Below are positions 7,990 through 17,267 of a stretch of 19,888 nucleotides of DNA, one piece after another. Within the stretch, counting starts at the first letter, position 1. Every line of letters starts with the position of its first letter. Origin of the DNA: Acanthamoeba castellanii str. Neff (taxonomy: Eukaryota; Discosea; Longamoebia; Acanthamoebidae). Below the pieces are notes generated by a model. That model was not told the DNA's origin and did not search any database. It saw only the letters and a program-made list of their open reading frames with translations. The position numbers and the translations under genes were made by a program. The stretch spans positions 73,415 through 93,302 of the forward strand of contig NW_004457677.1 in the NCBI RefSeq assembly GCF_000313135.1. Direction: 5' to 3'.

Positions 7990-10952
7990 ATGAACATGCT
8001 TAGCCCTCGCGGCAAGTTCGTGCCCTCCCCTTCTTGCCTTTACTTACCCCCCACCCAAACGAAGGGCATCTCCTAAAAAAATCAAATCTCTTCATACATC
8101 TCGGCAACACAGAACCTCTTCAGATGGACAAGCCTCGGACAAGAAGGAACCGGCGGCAGACAAAAAGGGAGACAGAAAGAAGAAGCTTCTCCTCCTCGGG
8201 TCCTCAGTCAGCGAAATCCCTCAAGCCGCCAAAGTATCCCCCCCCACCCCGCAACTCTGTCTCAGCGTTATCCCCCTTTCCCTTCCCACGTGTTTGTCCC
8301 TGTGCTGCACGCCCCCCCCCCCGTGAGCGCCGTCTTTGTCCTCCCGCGCTCGTCTTCGTTCTTTTCGTCTTCGCTTTCGCTGTTTGCTGGGTGACGGCCG
8401 CACGCCCCCTTTCTTTCTCTTCGTGTTCTCAACCTTCGCTTTTTGGTGGCGTCGACACCACAGGTGACCAACAGCCCATCACCCGTCCGGCGGTTGAAGG
8501 TGAGCAAACAGAAGTACCCCACGCTCAACTGCCCGGTTTCGCTGTCGTTTGACGACGCCGCCGCTTCGGCCACCACCCCGACCGACAGCCCGCGAGGCAG
8601 CTGCGACAGCGACCACCACAACCATCACGGCCACGCCCACACCCACGGCCACAACGCCAACGAAAAGGAGAACTTTGGCAGCAACGGCAGCACCAGCAGC
8701 AGCAACGAAGAGAGTGCGGGGGGATCGACGCCAGGGCGCGACGAGGGACCGCTTGGCGGGCTCTTCGGCCGGCTGCGCTCGTTCTCGATCGACCGGAGCG
8801 GCGCGGGCGACATCACCCCGCGCATGAAGAGCCCCAAGAAGAAGGAAAGCCCCAAGAAGAAGGAAAGCAAAGACAGCAGGGATATCGACGCCCATCAGCA
8901 CCACCACCAGCCGCAGCAGCAGCGCGAGGTGCGGATCCAGTGCAAGGACAACTCCGACGCGCGGACGCCGTCGGCGCTCAGTTCGTCGTCGTCGCGCACG
9001 CTGGGGGTCAAGGGCGAGAGCGTCAGCAGCGACTTATACGCCACGCTCGGGCGCGGCGGCCGGCGACGCAAGCAGCTGTCGCAGATCCTCGAGGGACTCG
9101 ACGTGGCCGGCATGAGCCAGTGGGATGAGACCGACGCGGCGTGGGAGCAGGGCGCGCGCACGCTAACCACCTTCCGGCGCCGCAACAAGATCAACAACAA
9201 CACCCACCACCACCGCCACGAGCCGCGGCCCACTACCGCCGGCGACAGCAGCGGTAGCGGTAGCGAAGGCGAGGGCGACAACAACAAGAAGGCGGCCAAG
9301 AAGCAGCGCAAGCGGGAGGAGCGGGAGAAGCGCAAGGAGAAGAAGGCCGAGGAGCGGGAGAAGAAGGCCACGCTGCGGCTCATCCGCGGGCGCAAGCGCG
9401 GGCACACGCGGTCGGGCTCGGAGATCAGCACGCGGTCGGCCATCAGCAAAAAGCCCGAATGGAAGGCCTCCCTCCCCGTACGTCCCCAATCGCTTTCGTT
9501 TTCGTTTTCGTTTTATTTCTTCATTATTTTTATTTAATTACTTAAAAAATGTGTTCCTATTTGTTCCGCCAGGAGGAGAGCACGCTGGGTTCGCCGGTGT
9601 CGGGCCTGGCGACGCGGGCCAAGTCGGGCGTGGCAATGGCCGACCTGTCGCCGCGAGGGGCGCAGCACAGGAAGACCGGCGACGACTGGTGGCGGGAGGA
9701 GCTCAGGAAGCGGGGCGGCGGCCACCATACAACCACGGACCCGGGCGTCGCGGGCAACGCAGAGCAGTCGACAGCGAGCGGCGGCAGCGGCAACAGCGAG
9801 GAGCAAACGACGGAGACCGCGGTCGCAGAGAATCTGCTGACGAGCGAGGAGCGGCGGTTGCGGGCGAAGGAGGTCGAGGAGTACAACAAGAAGCTGCTGG
9901 AGGACCAGAAGAATCGACAGCACCGGGTGCTCGACCTGCTCACCGAGTGGGAGCACCAGATCGTCGAGGGCGGCGAGGGCCAGGGCCAGGGCCAGGGCGA
10001 TGTCGTCATCGGCCACGCCGAGGTGGTCGCGGGCGACATCGCCGCGGCTGCCTCTGTCGTCGTCGTGGAGCCGTCGGGCCAGGGTCAAGTGGTCGACGCA
10101 AGCAGAGGCCTCGTGGGCGAGGGCGAGGGCCAGCCACCAGCGGCCGCCGTTCGAACAGAGCCGCCGCTTCTGTCGCCGCGCGCCGAAGCGAGCGCGAGCA
10201 ACGACGCCCTCCAAACGACGGCTACGGTCGTCACCCTCCGGTCGCTGGCGGGCAAGCCCCAGCGGAGAGACGAAGCCGAAGGCGGCGTCGAGCCAGTCAT
10301 CGCACCGCCGGTCGAAGGCGAAGCGGCCGCTGCCGAGCCCCTCGCGCTGCAGGTCGCCTCGCCGCGCGTCGGCGTTGAGTCTTCGTCAACCGATCGACAG
10401 CCGAACGAGGATGAGGACGTGGTCGAAATCGAGATCACGCGACAGGACCCGGTGCCGACTGCCGACGGGAAGGGCACCCGCCTGGTCGAGACCAAGAAGA
10501 TGACGATCCAGGTCATCGTCAAGAAGAAGCGGGACGAGCCGAGCGGCGGCCAACCAACACAACAACAGCAGCCGAGCGTCGGCCTGCGCAATTTCAACTC
10601 CGAAGAGGGCGCGGCCAGCGACGTGGACGAGGAGGACGACGAGCTCTTCTTCTCGCAGGACAACGAGGCCGTGCTGGTGCCCTTCGGCCGCTGCAGCAGC
10701 GCCGGCGACGGTGAGGAAGGCGATGGCGGCCAGGCCAGCCGCGACGACGTTGGTGTTGACGACGACAGTTCCGGAGTGCCTCCCGAGGAGCAGCTGCGTA
10801 ACGTGGAGCGCGAGCTGGAGGAGAAGATGAAGGCCATGGCCGCCCTGCGGCGCGAGGTCAAGCGACTCAAGGCCCGGCGCGAGGGCTTCATCCGCGCTGC
10901 CCGACGGACCGGCGAGATCGAGAGAAGGAGCAGCGAGTGTATCGATACATAG
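7990..10952 (+). CDS. Large low-complexity protein with a C-terminal coiled coil, four exons
   Basis: Exons 7990-8015, 8113-8233, 8464-9477 and 9573-10952 join in phase to give 846 residues beginning MNMLSPRGKTSSDGQASDKK. The small first exons were found by phase and sense of the reading and are less sure than the two long ones. The protein is mostly disordered: a His-rich run near the start of exon 3 (HHNHHGHAHTHGH), a tandem SPKKKE duplicate, a segment RRRKQLSQILEGLDVAGMSQW, and a Lys/Glu/Arg-rich helical stretch. Exon 4 has GDDWWREELRKR, acidic stretches (DVDEEDDELFFSQDNE) and a C-terminal coiled coil from about residue 790. No catalytic motif is visible. Repeated basic and Ser/Pro motifs suggest phosphorylation and a scaffold or cytoskeletal role, which is an inference. 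It converges on the next gene with 67 nt between stop codons. Confidence 0.72.
9478..9572 (+). other. A/T-rich intron in the large low-complexity gene
   Basis: This 95-nt intron (GTACGT..CCGCCAG) stands out by composition from the GC-rich exons on both sides. It holds a CGTTTT triplication at about 9496-9514 followed by T/A-rich sequence. The exon frame stays open on both sides in phase 0. Reading straight through meets a stop, so removal is required. Confidence 0.75.
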
Positions 10953-11019
10953 ACAACACCAACGAAAGAAGGCAGTTTAGTTGCATTGCGGGGGAGGCGG
11001 GAGTTCATCGTCACAATTG

Positions 11020-12105
11020 TCACTCAGAGCTGTCGGTGCACTCGCTGGCCAGCTTCCACTTGGCGAGGTGCACCACGAACACGGGCACCTCCTCGGCCAA
11101 GGGGATCGTGCCCGCCACGTCCCTCCACACGCACAGCTCGCTCAACGACACAATCCTCGCCTTGTTCACCACATCGTTACAAGTTAGCGTGTGTGCGTGT
11201 GCGGTCGCGGTGGACGGGTTACCTCGAGCGTGCCCCACACCCACAGGTCAGTGTTGTCAGGGAGGAAGGTGTCCTCCTGCGCGCGGTCGAACTCCAAGAT
11301 GATGTCGCGCCCGTCCTTGGCCAGGCGGAACCGGTCCTGGTTCCTGTTCAGCGCCGGCAGCGTGCGCCAGCACTCGGCCTGTCGCCGCCGTCGCTCCTCC
11401 TCCTCCCAGCGCCTCACACTCTCCGCCTCCTCCCTCTCGCCGCCGCCGCTGCTGATGGCGCGCTCGAGCGCCTTCTTCTTCATCTTCCGCCTGGCGATCG
11501 CTTCAGCGCTCAACTCGTCCAGGCCTTCATCGTCATCGTGGTCGGCGGCTGGTGGTCTGTGGTGGTGCTCGGTCTTGGCTGGCAAGGCCGGAACAGGCTC
11601 GCCCTCGTCGACGATGCGGCCGACGGCGATGACGGTCTCGCCGGCCATGGACGGCTGCAGGTCGCACAGGGCACGCACCAAGGGCGCCCCGTGCTTGCTG
11701 ATGTGGCGCTTTCGTCGCTTCTTCTCGCGCTTGTGCCTCCTCTCCTCCTTCTTCCTCTGCTTCTTCTCCTTTCGCTTTTGCACCTTGCGCTCGAGCTCTG
11801 CAAACAACGGTGGCGGTCGATCACGGTACGACACGTGAGCACACAGGGGAGGGGTAGGTACCTTCGAGCTGCTCGAGTTTGCGCTTGCGCTCGAGTTCGC
11901 GCTGCTGATGCTCGGCAGCTGCATCTGCGTAGGACCGTCCACCCTCGACTGCAGCTGCGTGCACCCCCGACCCCGCCTTTCGCTGCAGCCCCCCACACGC
12001 AAAGGTCAGCTTGCCAGCACGATGCTGTGAGCAGTGGCAGTGCCGCACCTCTCGAGCAGCAATTGGGATGGGGAAGAGCTGTGGGGTGCTCTTGGATGAT
12101 GTCAT
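11020..12105 (-). CDS. Basic coiled-coil protein of unknown function, four exons
   Basis: Exons 12105-12049, 11982-11862, 11797-11223 and 11160-11020 join in phase to give 297 residues beginning MTSSKSTPQLFPIPIAARE. Residues about 45-95 form an extremely basic helix (ELERKVQKRKEKKQRKKEE, then HKREKKRRKRH) that would serve as a nuclear or nucleolar signal or RNA-binding surface. After an acidic linker (DHDDDEGLDEL) comes another charged helix with EEEERRRRQAECWRTL. The C-terminal ~70 residues look folded and beta-rich (DGRDIILEFDRAQEDTF, DLWVWGTLEARIVSL, VPVFVVHLAKWKLA) and carry most of the Trp and hydrophobic residues. I do not recognise that domain. The gene is divergent from the YbaK-like gene across the tRNA-like locus. 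Confidence 0.72.
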
Positions 12106-12145
12106 GTTGATGGACCCGTTCAGCCCTGAAGACGAGGTGCAAGGA

Positions 12146-12296
12146 GGTGCCAGAGAGCTGAGGGCGGTGTGGTACTTCGTGATTTTCGCTGAGCGTCTTA
12201 CTCAGAGTCCCAGGTTCGACTCCTGGCCCGGCACCCGCAACAACAAGCCGGTGTGGTGTAGCGGTAACATACTATGATCCTTCCACCACATGCCGC
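12146..12296 (+). tRNA. tRNA-like element with inverted A and B boxes (possible permuted tRNA gene or tRNA remnant)
   Basis: A perfect B-box/T-arm, GGTTCGACTCC with stem CCAGG/CCTGG (12210-12226), follows a hairpin CTGAG-CGTCTTA-CTCAG (12189-12205) and precedes CCCGGCA, like the 3' part of a tRNA. About 20 nt later comes a tRNA 5'-like segment, GCCGGTG then TGGTGTAGCGGT, which fits the A-box consensus (12254-12265). So the halves are present once each in the order 3' then 5', as in permuted tRNA genes. CCGGC (12228-12232) can pair with GCCGG (12247-12251). The flanks GCGGTGTGGT (12164-12173) and ACCACA..CCGC (12285-12296) can pair over 10 bp with a 2-nt bulge. Against a working tRNA: the acceptor stem has only five clean pairs, and no proper anticodon loop (T at position 33) is seen. 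A degraded tRNA is equally possible. Confidence 0.3.
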
Positions 12297-12375
12297 TGCC
12301 TCTCTGTTGTTTTGATCCTCGTTGTGAGGTCGCAGTACTCCGAGCGGGGCAAAGAGTTTTGTGTTGTACCTTGCG

Positions 12376-13571
12376 ATGGAAACGGAGATGATGAGTGCGA
12401 GCGGGGGAGCACTGCCCCAGTGGGAGGCCATGCTGCTGTCGCGGCAGGAGGATGTGCTACGGCTGCTGGAGCAGCTGCTGGAGCGGGTGCGGAGGGCCGA
12501 GGAGGTGCTGGCCGGCGTGCCCAAGGACGACGAGCCCGTTGCCCGTGTCAAGCAAGCTGCCAGAGCTCTGCCGATACCCTCTGGTGCCCTTCCCCCCCTT
12601 CACGATTTGATTCAAATTCAATCTTGCGACGTCCATCTCAAATTCGTCTGTCGGTCGCATTCTTCTTTCTTCTCGACAGCTGCGTTCCGGCGTGTGCCTT
12701 CCACATACTATGAGTGGCCCCTCACGCGAAGGAGACGATGCCTTGGCGCTCCGTCTGTGCACCAGGTCAGTATCACCACGCTCTTAGTGCCTGTTCACTT
12801 GGCCGACCAGCTCTCCCTCATGCGTGCATGGGTGGTGATGGTGAATGGTCGCTGAGGCCAGCTTTGTAAAACGATCATGCTGGAGAACACGCACTGCACG
12901 CGCACTGGCTGTAGCGATCCTCGCAACAGCCGGTACTACGCCGTCATCATCCAGTACACCACGAGGCTACAATCGCAAAAGGGTAGGATTATTTGTGACC
13001 CTCTTGCGTACTATCTATCTGCCATCCACGCTTGTGTTGACCTTTGACTGTGCATGTGGTGTCGTGTGTGTGTGTGTGTGTTGAAGTGTTCAAGTTTGTG
13101 CGCAAGTTGAACCCTGAGATCTCCAAAAAGCACTTCAAGTTCAGGCTGGCGCCAGAGGAGGTATGAACTCTCAATTGTCTTGCTCTGCTCTTCAACATGT
13201 CGCACGTTAAAAAACGGTGGTGCAGATCAGCGACCAATTGACCGGGTTCGGTAAAGGCGCGGTCTGCCCGGTGGGCATGAACACTCCCATACCAGTCATC
13301 CTCAGCGATCGGCTCACGCGGCTGAGCCCGCAGTTCATGTGGCTCGGTGGAGGGCACGTACGTGCATCATTGCCCCCCCCCGCCTGATTGTCCACCAGGG
13401 TCATCATCTTCGCCACTGGGCTCCTGACGTGATGGAGTTGGCGGCCTCTGCTTGCAGATTGACGTCAAGCTGGGCTGCAACGTGACCGAGTTCATCACAG
13501 CCACCAAGTGCTACGTGGCGGACATCGTGTACGATGAGGCCAGCGAGGCCGCCAACGAGTTGGATGACTGA
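12376..13571 (+). CDS. YbaK/ProX-type aminoacyl-tRNA deacylase-like protein, six exons
   Basis: Exons 12376-12583, 12680-12765, 12862-12982, 13087-13160, 13226-13357 and 13458-13571 join in phase to give 244 residues. The N-terminal ~60 residues are a coiled coil (SRQEDVLRLLEQLLERVRR). The YbaK fold follows: FRRVPSTYYEWPL and LGAPSVHQLCKTIMLENTH (Lys 101 matches the conserved Lys of YbaK/ProXp editing enzymes), then FKFVRKLNP, TGFGKGAVCPVGM, IPVILSDRL, WLGGGHIDVKLGCNVTEF and TATKCYVADIVYDE. Family members hydrolyse mischarged aminoacyl-tRNAs (for example Cys- or Ala-tRNAPro) in trans. The substrate here is unknown. It is a stand-alone protein, not fused to a synthetase. The coiled coil could mediate dimerisation or docking to a synthetase complex, which is an inference. 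A (GT)n run precedes the fourth exon's acceptor. Confidence 0.88.
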
Positions 13572-13824
13572 CACTTCTGCAAATAGACCAGCAGCGCAGG
13601 CACGCGTTGTACAACTCTCAACCACATCATCTGTGTTGCGTTCTGTGTGTCGTTTTATGGCGCAGTGCGCGTGCCGTCGTCGTCTCAGGGCGTTCACGAA
13701 CTGCCGCGGCAGGCGACAGGCGCGAGACCAACAGTCCACAGGCACACCGTTCGTGTACCTAAAATGGGCACAACTCCCTTTTTCAGTTTTGTCGGCAGGA
13801 AAGCGCACCTCTGTCGCTGGAAAG
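13572..13824. promoter_or_regulatory. Intergenic region upstream of the propeller-protein gene
   Basis: About 250 nt separate the YbaK-like stop from the next start codon on the same strand, so this holds a 3' UTR and a promoter. No TATA box, RNA gene or coding exon is evident. The open frames that cross it give Arg/Cys-rich products with no coding-like pattern. Confidence 0.3.
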
Positions 13825-16800
13825 ATGATGGACGCGACTGCCCGATCTCTGGTCCTCTGGGCTGCAGTCGTTGCGCTGCTTGCTCTGTGCGGTGGTATAT
13901 GCCCTCCCCCTTCTTCCTTCTGTATGTAAGACAAGTGTGTTTTTATTTACTTCTTTAATATTACTTATATTTTATCGAGCTCACAAACGTTGTGTGGTGT
14001 GAAGGCGCGCTGGGCACTCCCGCAGATAGGTTTCGAACGTGTGAGGAATTCGCCGAGCACACGTTGACCCAGCGCCGGCCATCGCTGAGAAGCAGCGAGC
14101 CCGACGTGGTCTACAACAGCGTCTGGAACGAATACTTCATCGTCTACGTCAGTGAAGAGGTTTCTCTTTTTCCCTGTCCACTTCTTCCCCTCCTTTTCCC
14201 TTACTCTTCTCTTTTTCATCACAGGTCCCAGGCCGAACGGCGATCTATGGCCAGAGGCTGAGCGAAGCGGGCGGCGTCATCGGAGGCCCCATTCAGATCT
14301 GGGGCTACAGTGACGCGAACGATGAGGTACGCCATGCGTGCCATTCCCCTTTGGCGTTGTCGCAGGTCTGTCTGTAGTTGATGATGCTCATCATCATCAT
14401 GACGTCGGTCATGCACAAACGCAGATCGACAGCAGCCGAAAGGAGTTCCCCGTTGTGGCCTACAACAGCAAGGACGACTACTACATGGTGGTGTGGGAGT
14501 ACGACTTCCAGGGTAGGACCTGCCTTAGCTCATCGCACCATTGAGAAGAGTGTTAGGATCTCATAAGCAGCACGCCACACGCCACACGCCACACGCCACA
14601 CGCCACACGACACACGACATCAATCACGCGCAACAGGTGACGGAAGTGACTACGATGTGGTCGGACGCAAGGTCAACAGTGACGGCACCATGCCCGAAAC
14701 GGCAGTCATGATCAGCTACTCGTGGGGCCGGGACGACTCGCCACACATGGCCTACTCGCCGGTGGACAACGCCTTTGGTACGGCGGACCACTTCTCTCAC
14801 CCGCTGCCTGCAGTGACAATGGCTGAGAGTGTGTGCTGGTTTTTCCAGTGCTGGTCCATGAGCTCGAAATGCCCGATGAGCGCGGAATCGCAGTGCAGCG
14901 TCTCAACGCGACTCACTTGATTGGCGATAGTACGAGCCTACTCCGTTAGCGCTGACATAGCACGCACACGCACACGCACACGCACACGCACACGCACACG
15001 CACAGGCACACTCACCACGCACACGCACACGCACACTCACCACGCACATGCGCACCACCGCACTCGCACCACTGTTGCCCAGGCCTGCTGTTGGGCACGG
15101 ACTACGTCGATAGGGAGCCCTTCATCACCTACCACCCGCCCACCAACAAGTTCTTCGTGGTCTGGGAGTGGGACCAGGAGAACAACCAGCAAACCGAGAT
15201 CGGCGCCGTCATCGTCAGCGGCGTACCGCTCGCCGCAGATAACTCGGCGCCCAACCTGGTCGGCTCGACCGTCGAGGTATACCACCTGTCCCTCGTGCCA
15301 ACAGTCGAAACGTGTTTATGAAACGCAACGCAACGGAAACGAAATGCAGGTGACCGAGGAGGGCTACGTGTCGGTGCACGACCACGACGCCAAGGTCGCC
15401 TACTCCACCAAGGACGATCTCTTCCTGCTGATCTGGGAGATCGACAGTACGCCTCTCAAGGCCAGCGCCCTGCCTTAATTTGCTGACCGTTCACCCACCT
15501 TTCCGCCGGGCACGCACTGGCAGGCGCGGACGGTGACAAGGAGGTGGTCGGTACTCGCATGAGCACCGCAGCCGAGAGTCTCCAGCCCCTCTTGTACCGT
15601 CGACTCCCACGTGTTGTTGTTGTTGTCTCTCCACCGCCTCAACTCACTCACTTGCTCATGGCTCCGGCCGTCGAACACCACAGGATTATCGGCTCGCCGG
15701 CGAACCCCTACGACAGGCACCCGGTCCCGGCCTACGTGCCCCAAGTCAACGAGTTCCTGGTCGTGTTCGAGAGCGGAAGGTGCCTGCTGCACTCTACCCT
15801 GGTAGGCACAACGTCTCACGCACGTATGTCGTGTGTGTCGTGTGTGTGTCGTGGTCCGCAGGTCGGCCAACACGACTCACGTGGAGATGGCGAGCTTCCA
15901 CTCGCACACCATGCACGAGCATACCGTGCGGTTCAAGCTGTCGCGCACTTTTGACAACGAGCACTGGCCCACGGTGTGCGTCTCGGCGAACTGCACCACC
16001 GCGCTCACCGTGTGGCGTAGCGGTCACAACTTCGTCCCGTCGCATCCCCCCACCGAGGACGAGCAATACGACAACGCCGATGAGGACTACTGTACGCCCC
16101 CCCCCCAACCTCCCCAGCGATCGTCTGTATGTTCGGAGCTAAAACAAAAAGGGCCAATCGTTCGTCCGTCCGGCCGATGCATCACAGATAAGCGAGAGGC
16201 CAAGAGCGCGTCAGCAGCGAAGTCGTTCGCGGCGCATCCCGAACCTGGTACGCCCAAGCCGTTCGCCGTCAACAAGCTCATCCCGTCGGGTGGCGACCAC
16301 GGCCACAAGAGGTTTCTCCCCCGCCCGTCTACCAAATCTCAATATTCTTTATTTCATTTATTAATAATTTTATTTCTAATTTCTAAAATAATCACAATTA
16401 TTAAAAAGAAAATGAAACTGACTGCACCCTTCTGAAGGATGATGCCCATCGGCAGCAGCACCAAGCAGCGGCGTTCGCCCAAGGCCGCCGGAGAGAGTGT
16501 CGCCCAGGTGCCCGCCCAGCGGGCGCACGATCAGGAGGTCGCCCCGCCGGCCTCCATCCAACTGTCCCTCGTCTGTCTGCCCGGTAAGTCCTTGACCTGC
16601 TGTCATTCTAGTGTCCCACAACTTTGGCTCACACGCCCACTCATCAGGTCGCAACAACATGTGCCCGCCCGTGGGCGGCGGCGGCGGAAGCGATGGCGAC
16701 TCCGGCGGAGGCGACAGCGGCGGCTCGCCTGCGGACAAGAGCGGTTCCACCTTCACCATGACGGTACGGGCTGTTCTCTCCTGTGGGTGCTTTTGAGGGG

Positions 16801-17070
16801 CTTGAGGCTCACGCCAGTTTACGCGTGTGTGTATGTGTGTGCGTGTGCGTGTGTGTGCGTGTGTGCGTGTGTGTGTAGAATGTGGTGATCATGGTCAGCG
16901 TGATGTTTGCGGTGATGATGGTGGCGGGCGTGGGCATCTTCCTGCTGTGGAAGCACAAGCTCCGCAGCAGCACGCGGTGGGGCGGGTGGCAGCCCGTCGT
17001 GGACCTGGGCGACGGCGCGCAGTTTTCCTCCTTCCAGGCCGACAGCTTCGTCGGCGATGACGACATGTGA
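13825..17070 (+). CDS. Single-pass membrane protein with seven-repeat (probable beta-propeller) ectodomain, 15 exons
   Basis: Exons 13825-13894, 14005-14159, 14225-14326, 14425-14512, 14637-14777, 14849-14929, 15083-15276, 15350-15446, 15524-15593, 15684-15779, 15862-16091, 16188-16311, 16438-16583, 16648-16763 and 16879-17070 join in phase to give 633 residues. A signal peptide (MMDATARSLVLWAAVVALLA) leads the protein. Seven repeats of about 51-66 residues follow, each with a strand pair of the type P-x-V-x-Y-N/S-(6-7)-Y/F-h-V-h-W-E: Tyr at 60, 122, 178, 229, 295 and 350, and Val 405 in the degenerate seventh. Examples are VVAYNSKDDYYMVVWEYD and FITYHPPTNKFFVVWEWD. Similar repeats occur in secreted bacterial propeller-like proteins. 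A Pro/Ser-rich stalk, a GGGGGSDGDSGGGDSGG linker and a membrane helix (about 571-594) precede a 40-residue cytosolic tail ending GDDDM. It is probably a surface receptor or adhesin. The ligand is unknown. Confidence 0.82.
14571..14618 (+). repeat. Seven-base tandem repeat in an intron
   Basis: About seven copies of CACGCCA (the last two changed to CACGACA) lie in the intron between exons 4 and 5 of the propeller gene, some 20 nt before the acceptor at 14636. Copies are direct, without spacers, so this is a microsatellite-like tract and not a CRISPR array. Confidence 0.85.
14961..15046 (+). repeat. Six-base CACACG tandem repeat in an intron
   Basis: The intron between exons 6 and 7 of the propeller gene is largely made of CACACG units, broken by CACTCACCACG interruptions that themselves repeat. 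It ends about 36 nt before the AG acceptor at 15082. It is the longest low-complexity tract in the window. Confidence 0.85.
16826..16876 (+). repeat. GT-rich tandem repeat ending at an acceptor site
   Basis: GTGTGTGCGT-type units fill the 3' half of the last intron of the propeller gene and run directly into the TAG acceptor at 16876-16878. The tract takes the place of a polypyrimidine tract. Confidence 0.8.
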
Positions 17071-17267
17071 AGCCCTTCAATGCTCCCCCCCTTCACCTCT
17101 CCTCGTTGGCTTGTTGGGCGAACCGGCGCGCAACCCCATTTCTGGCCACACTTTAACAGACCAATGGCCTGCACCGCAATGCGAAGCATTTCTTTCGATT
17201 TTCTTCCGATTTTGATGAGGGGACAAAGTAGAGAAGCCAAGAAAAAGAAGTAGAACAAAGAACAAGA

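Noticed and set aside
8479..8907. Minus-strand frame rich in Val/Ala as a transporter-like gene
   Set aside because: Antisense shadow of the large low-complexity protein. No acceptor/donor or start supports it.
9534..10214. Minus-strand 226-codon frame
   Set aside because: Shadow of the fourth exon of the 846-residue protein. Leu/Arg/Ala-rich composition is typical of reading GC-rich codons backwards.
12146..12236. Ordinary linear class II tRNA (long variable arm) ending in the T-arm
   Set aside because: GGTGCC/GGCACC can pair, but no convincing D arm or anticodon arm fits between, and three extra bases separate the T stem from the acceptor strand.
14571..14618. CRISPR-like array
   Set aside because: Units are seven bases with no spacers, inside an intron of a eukaryotic gene.
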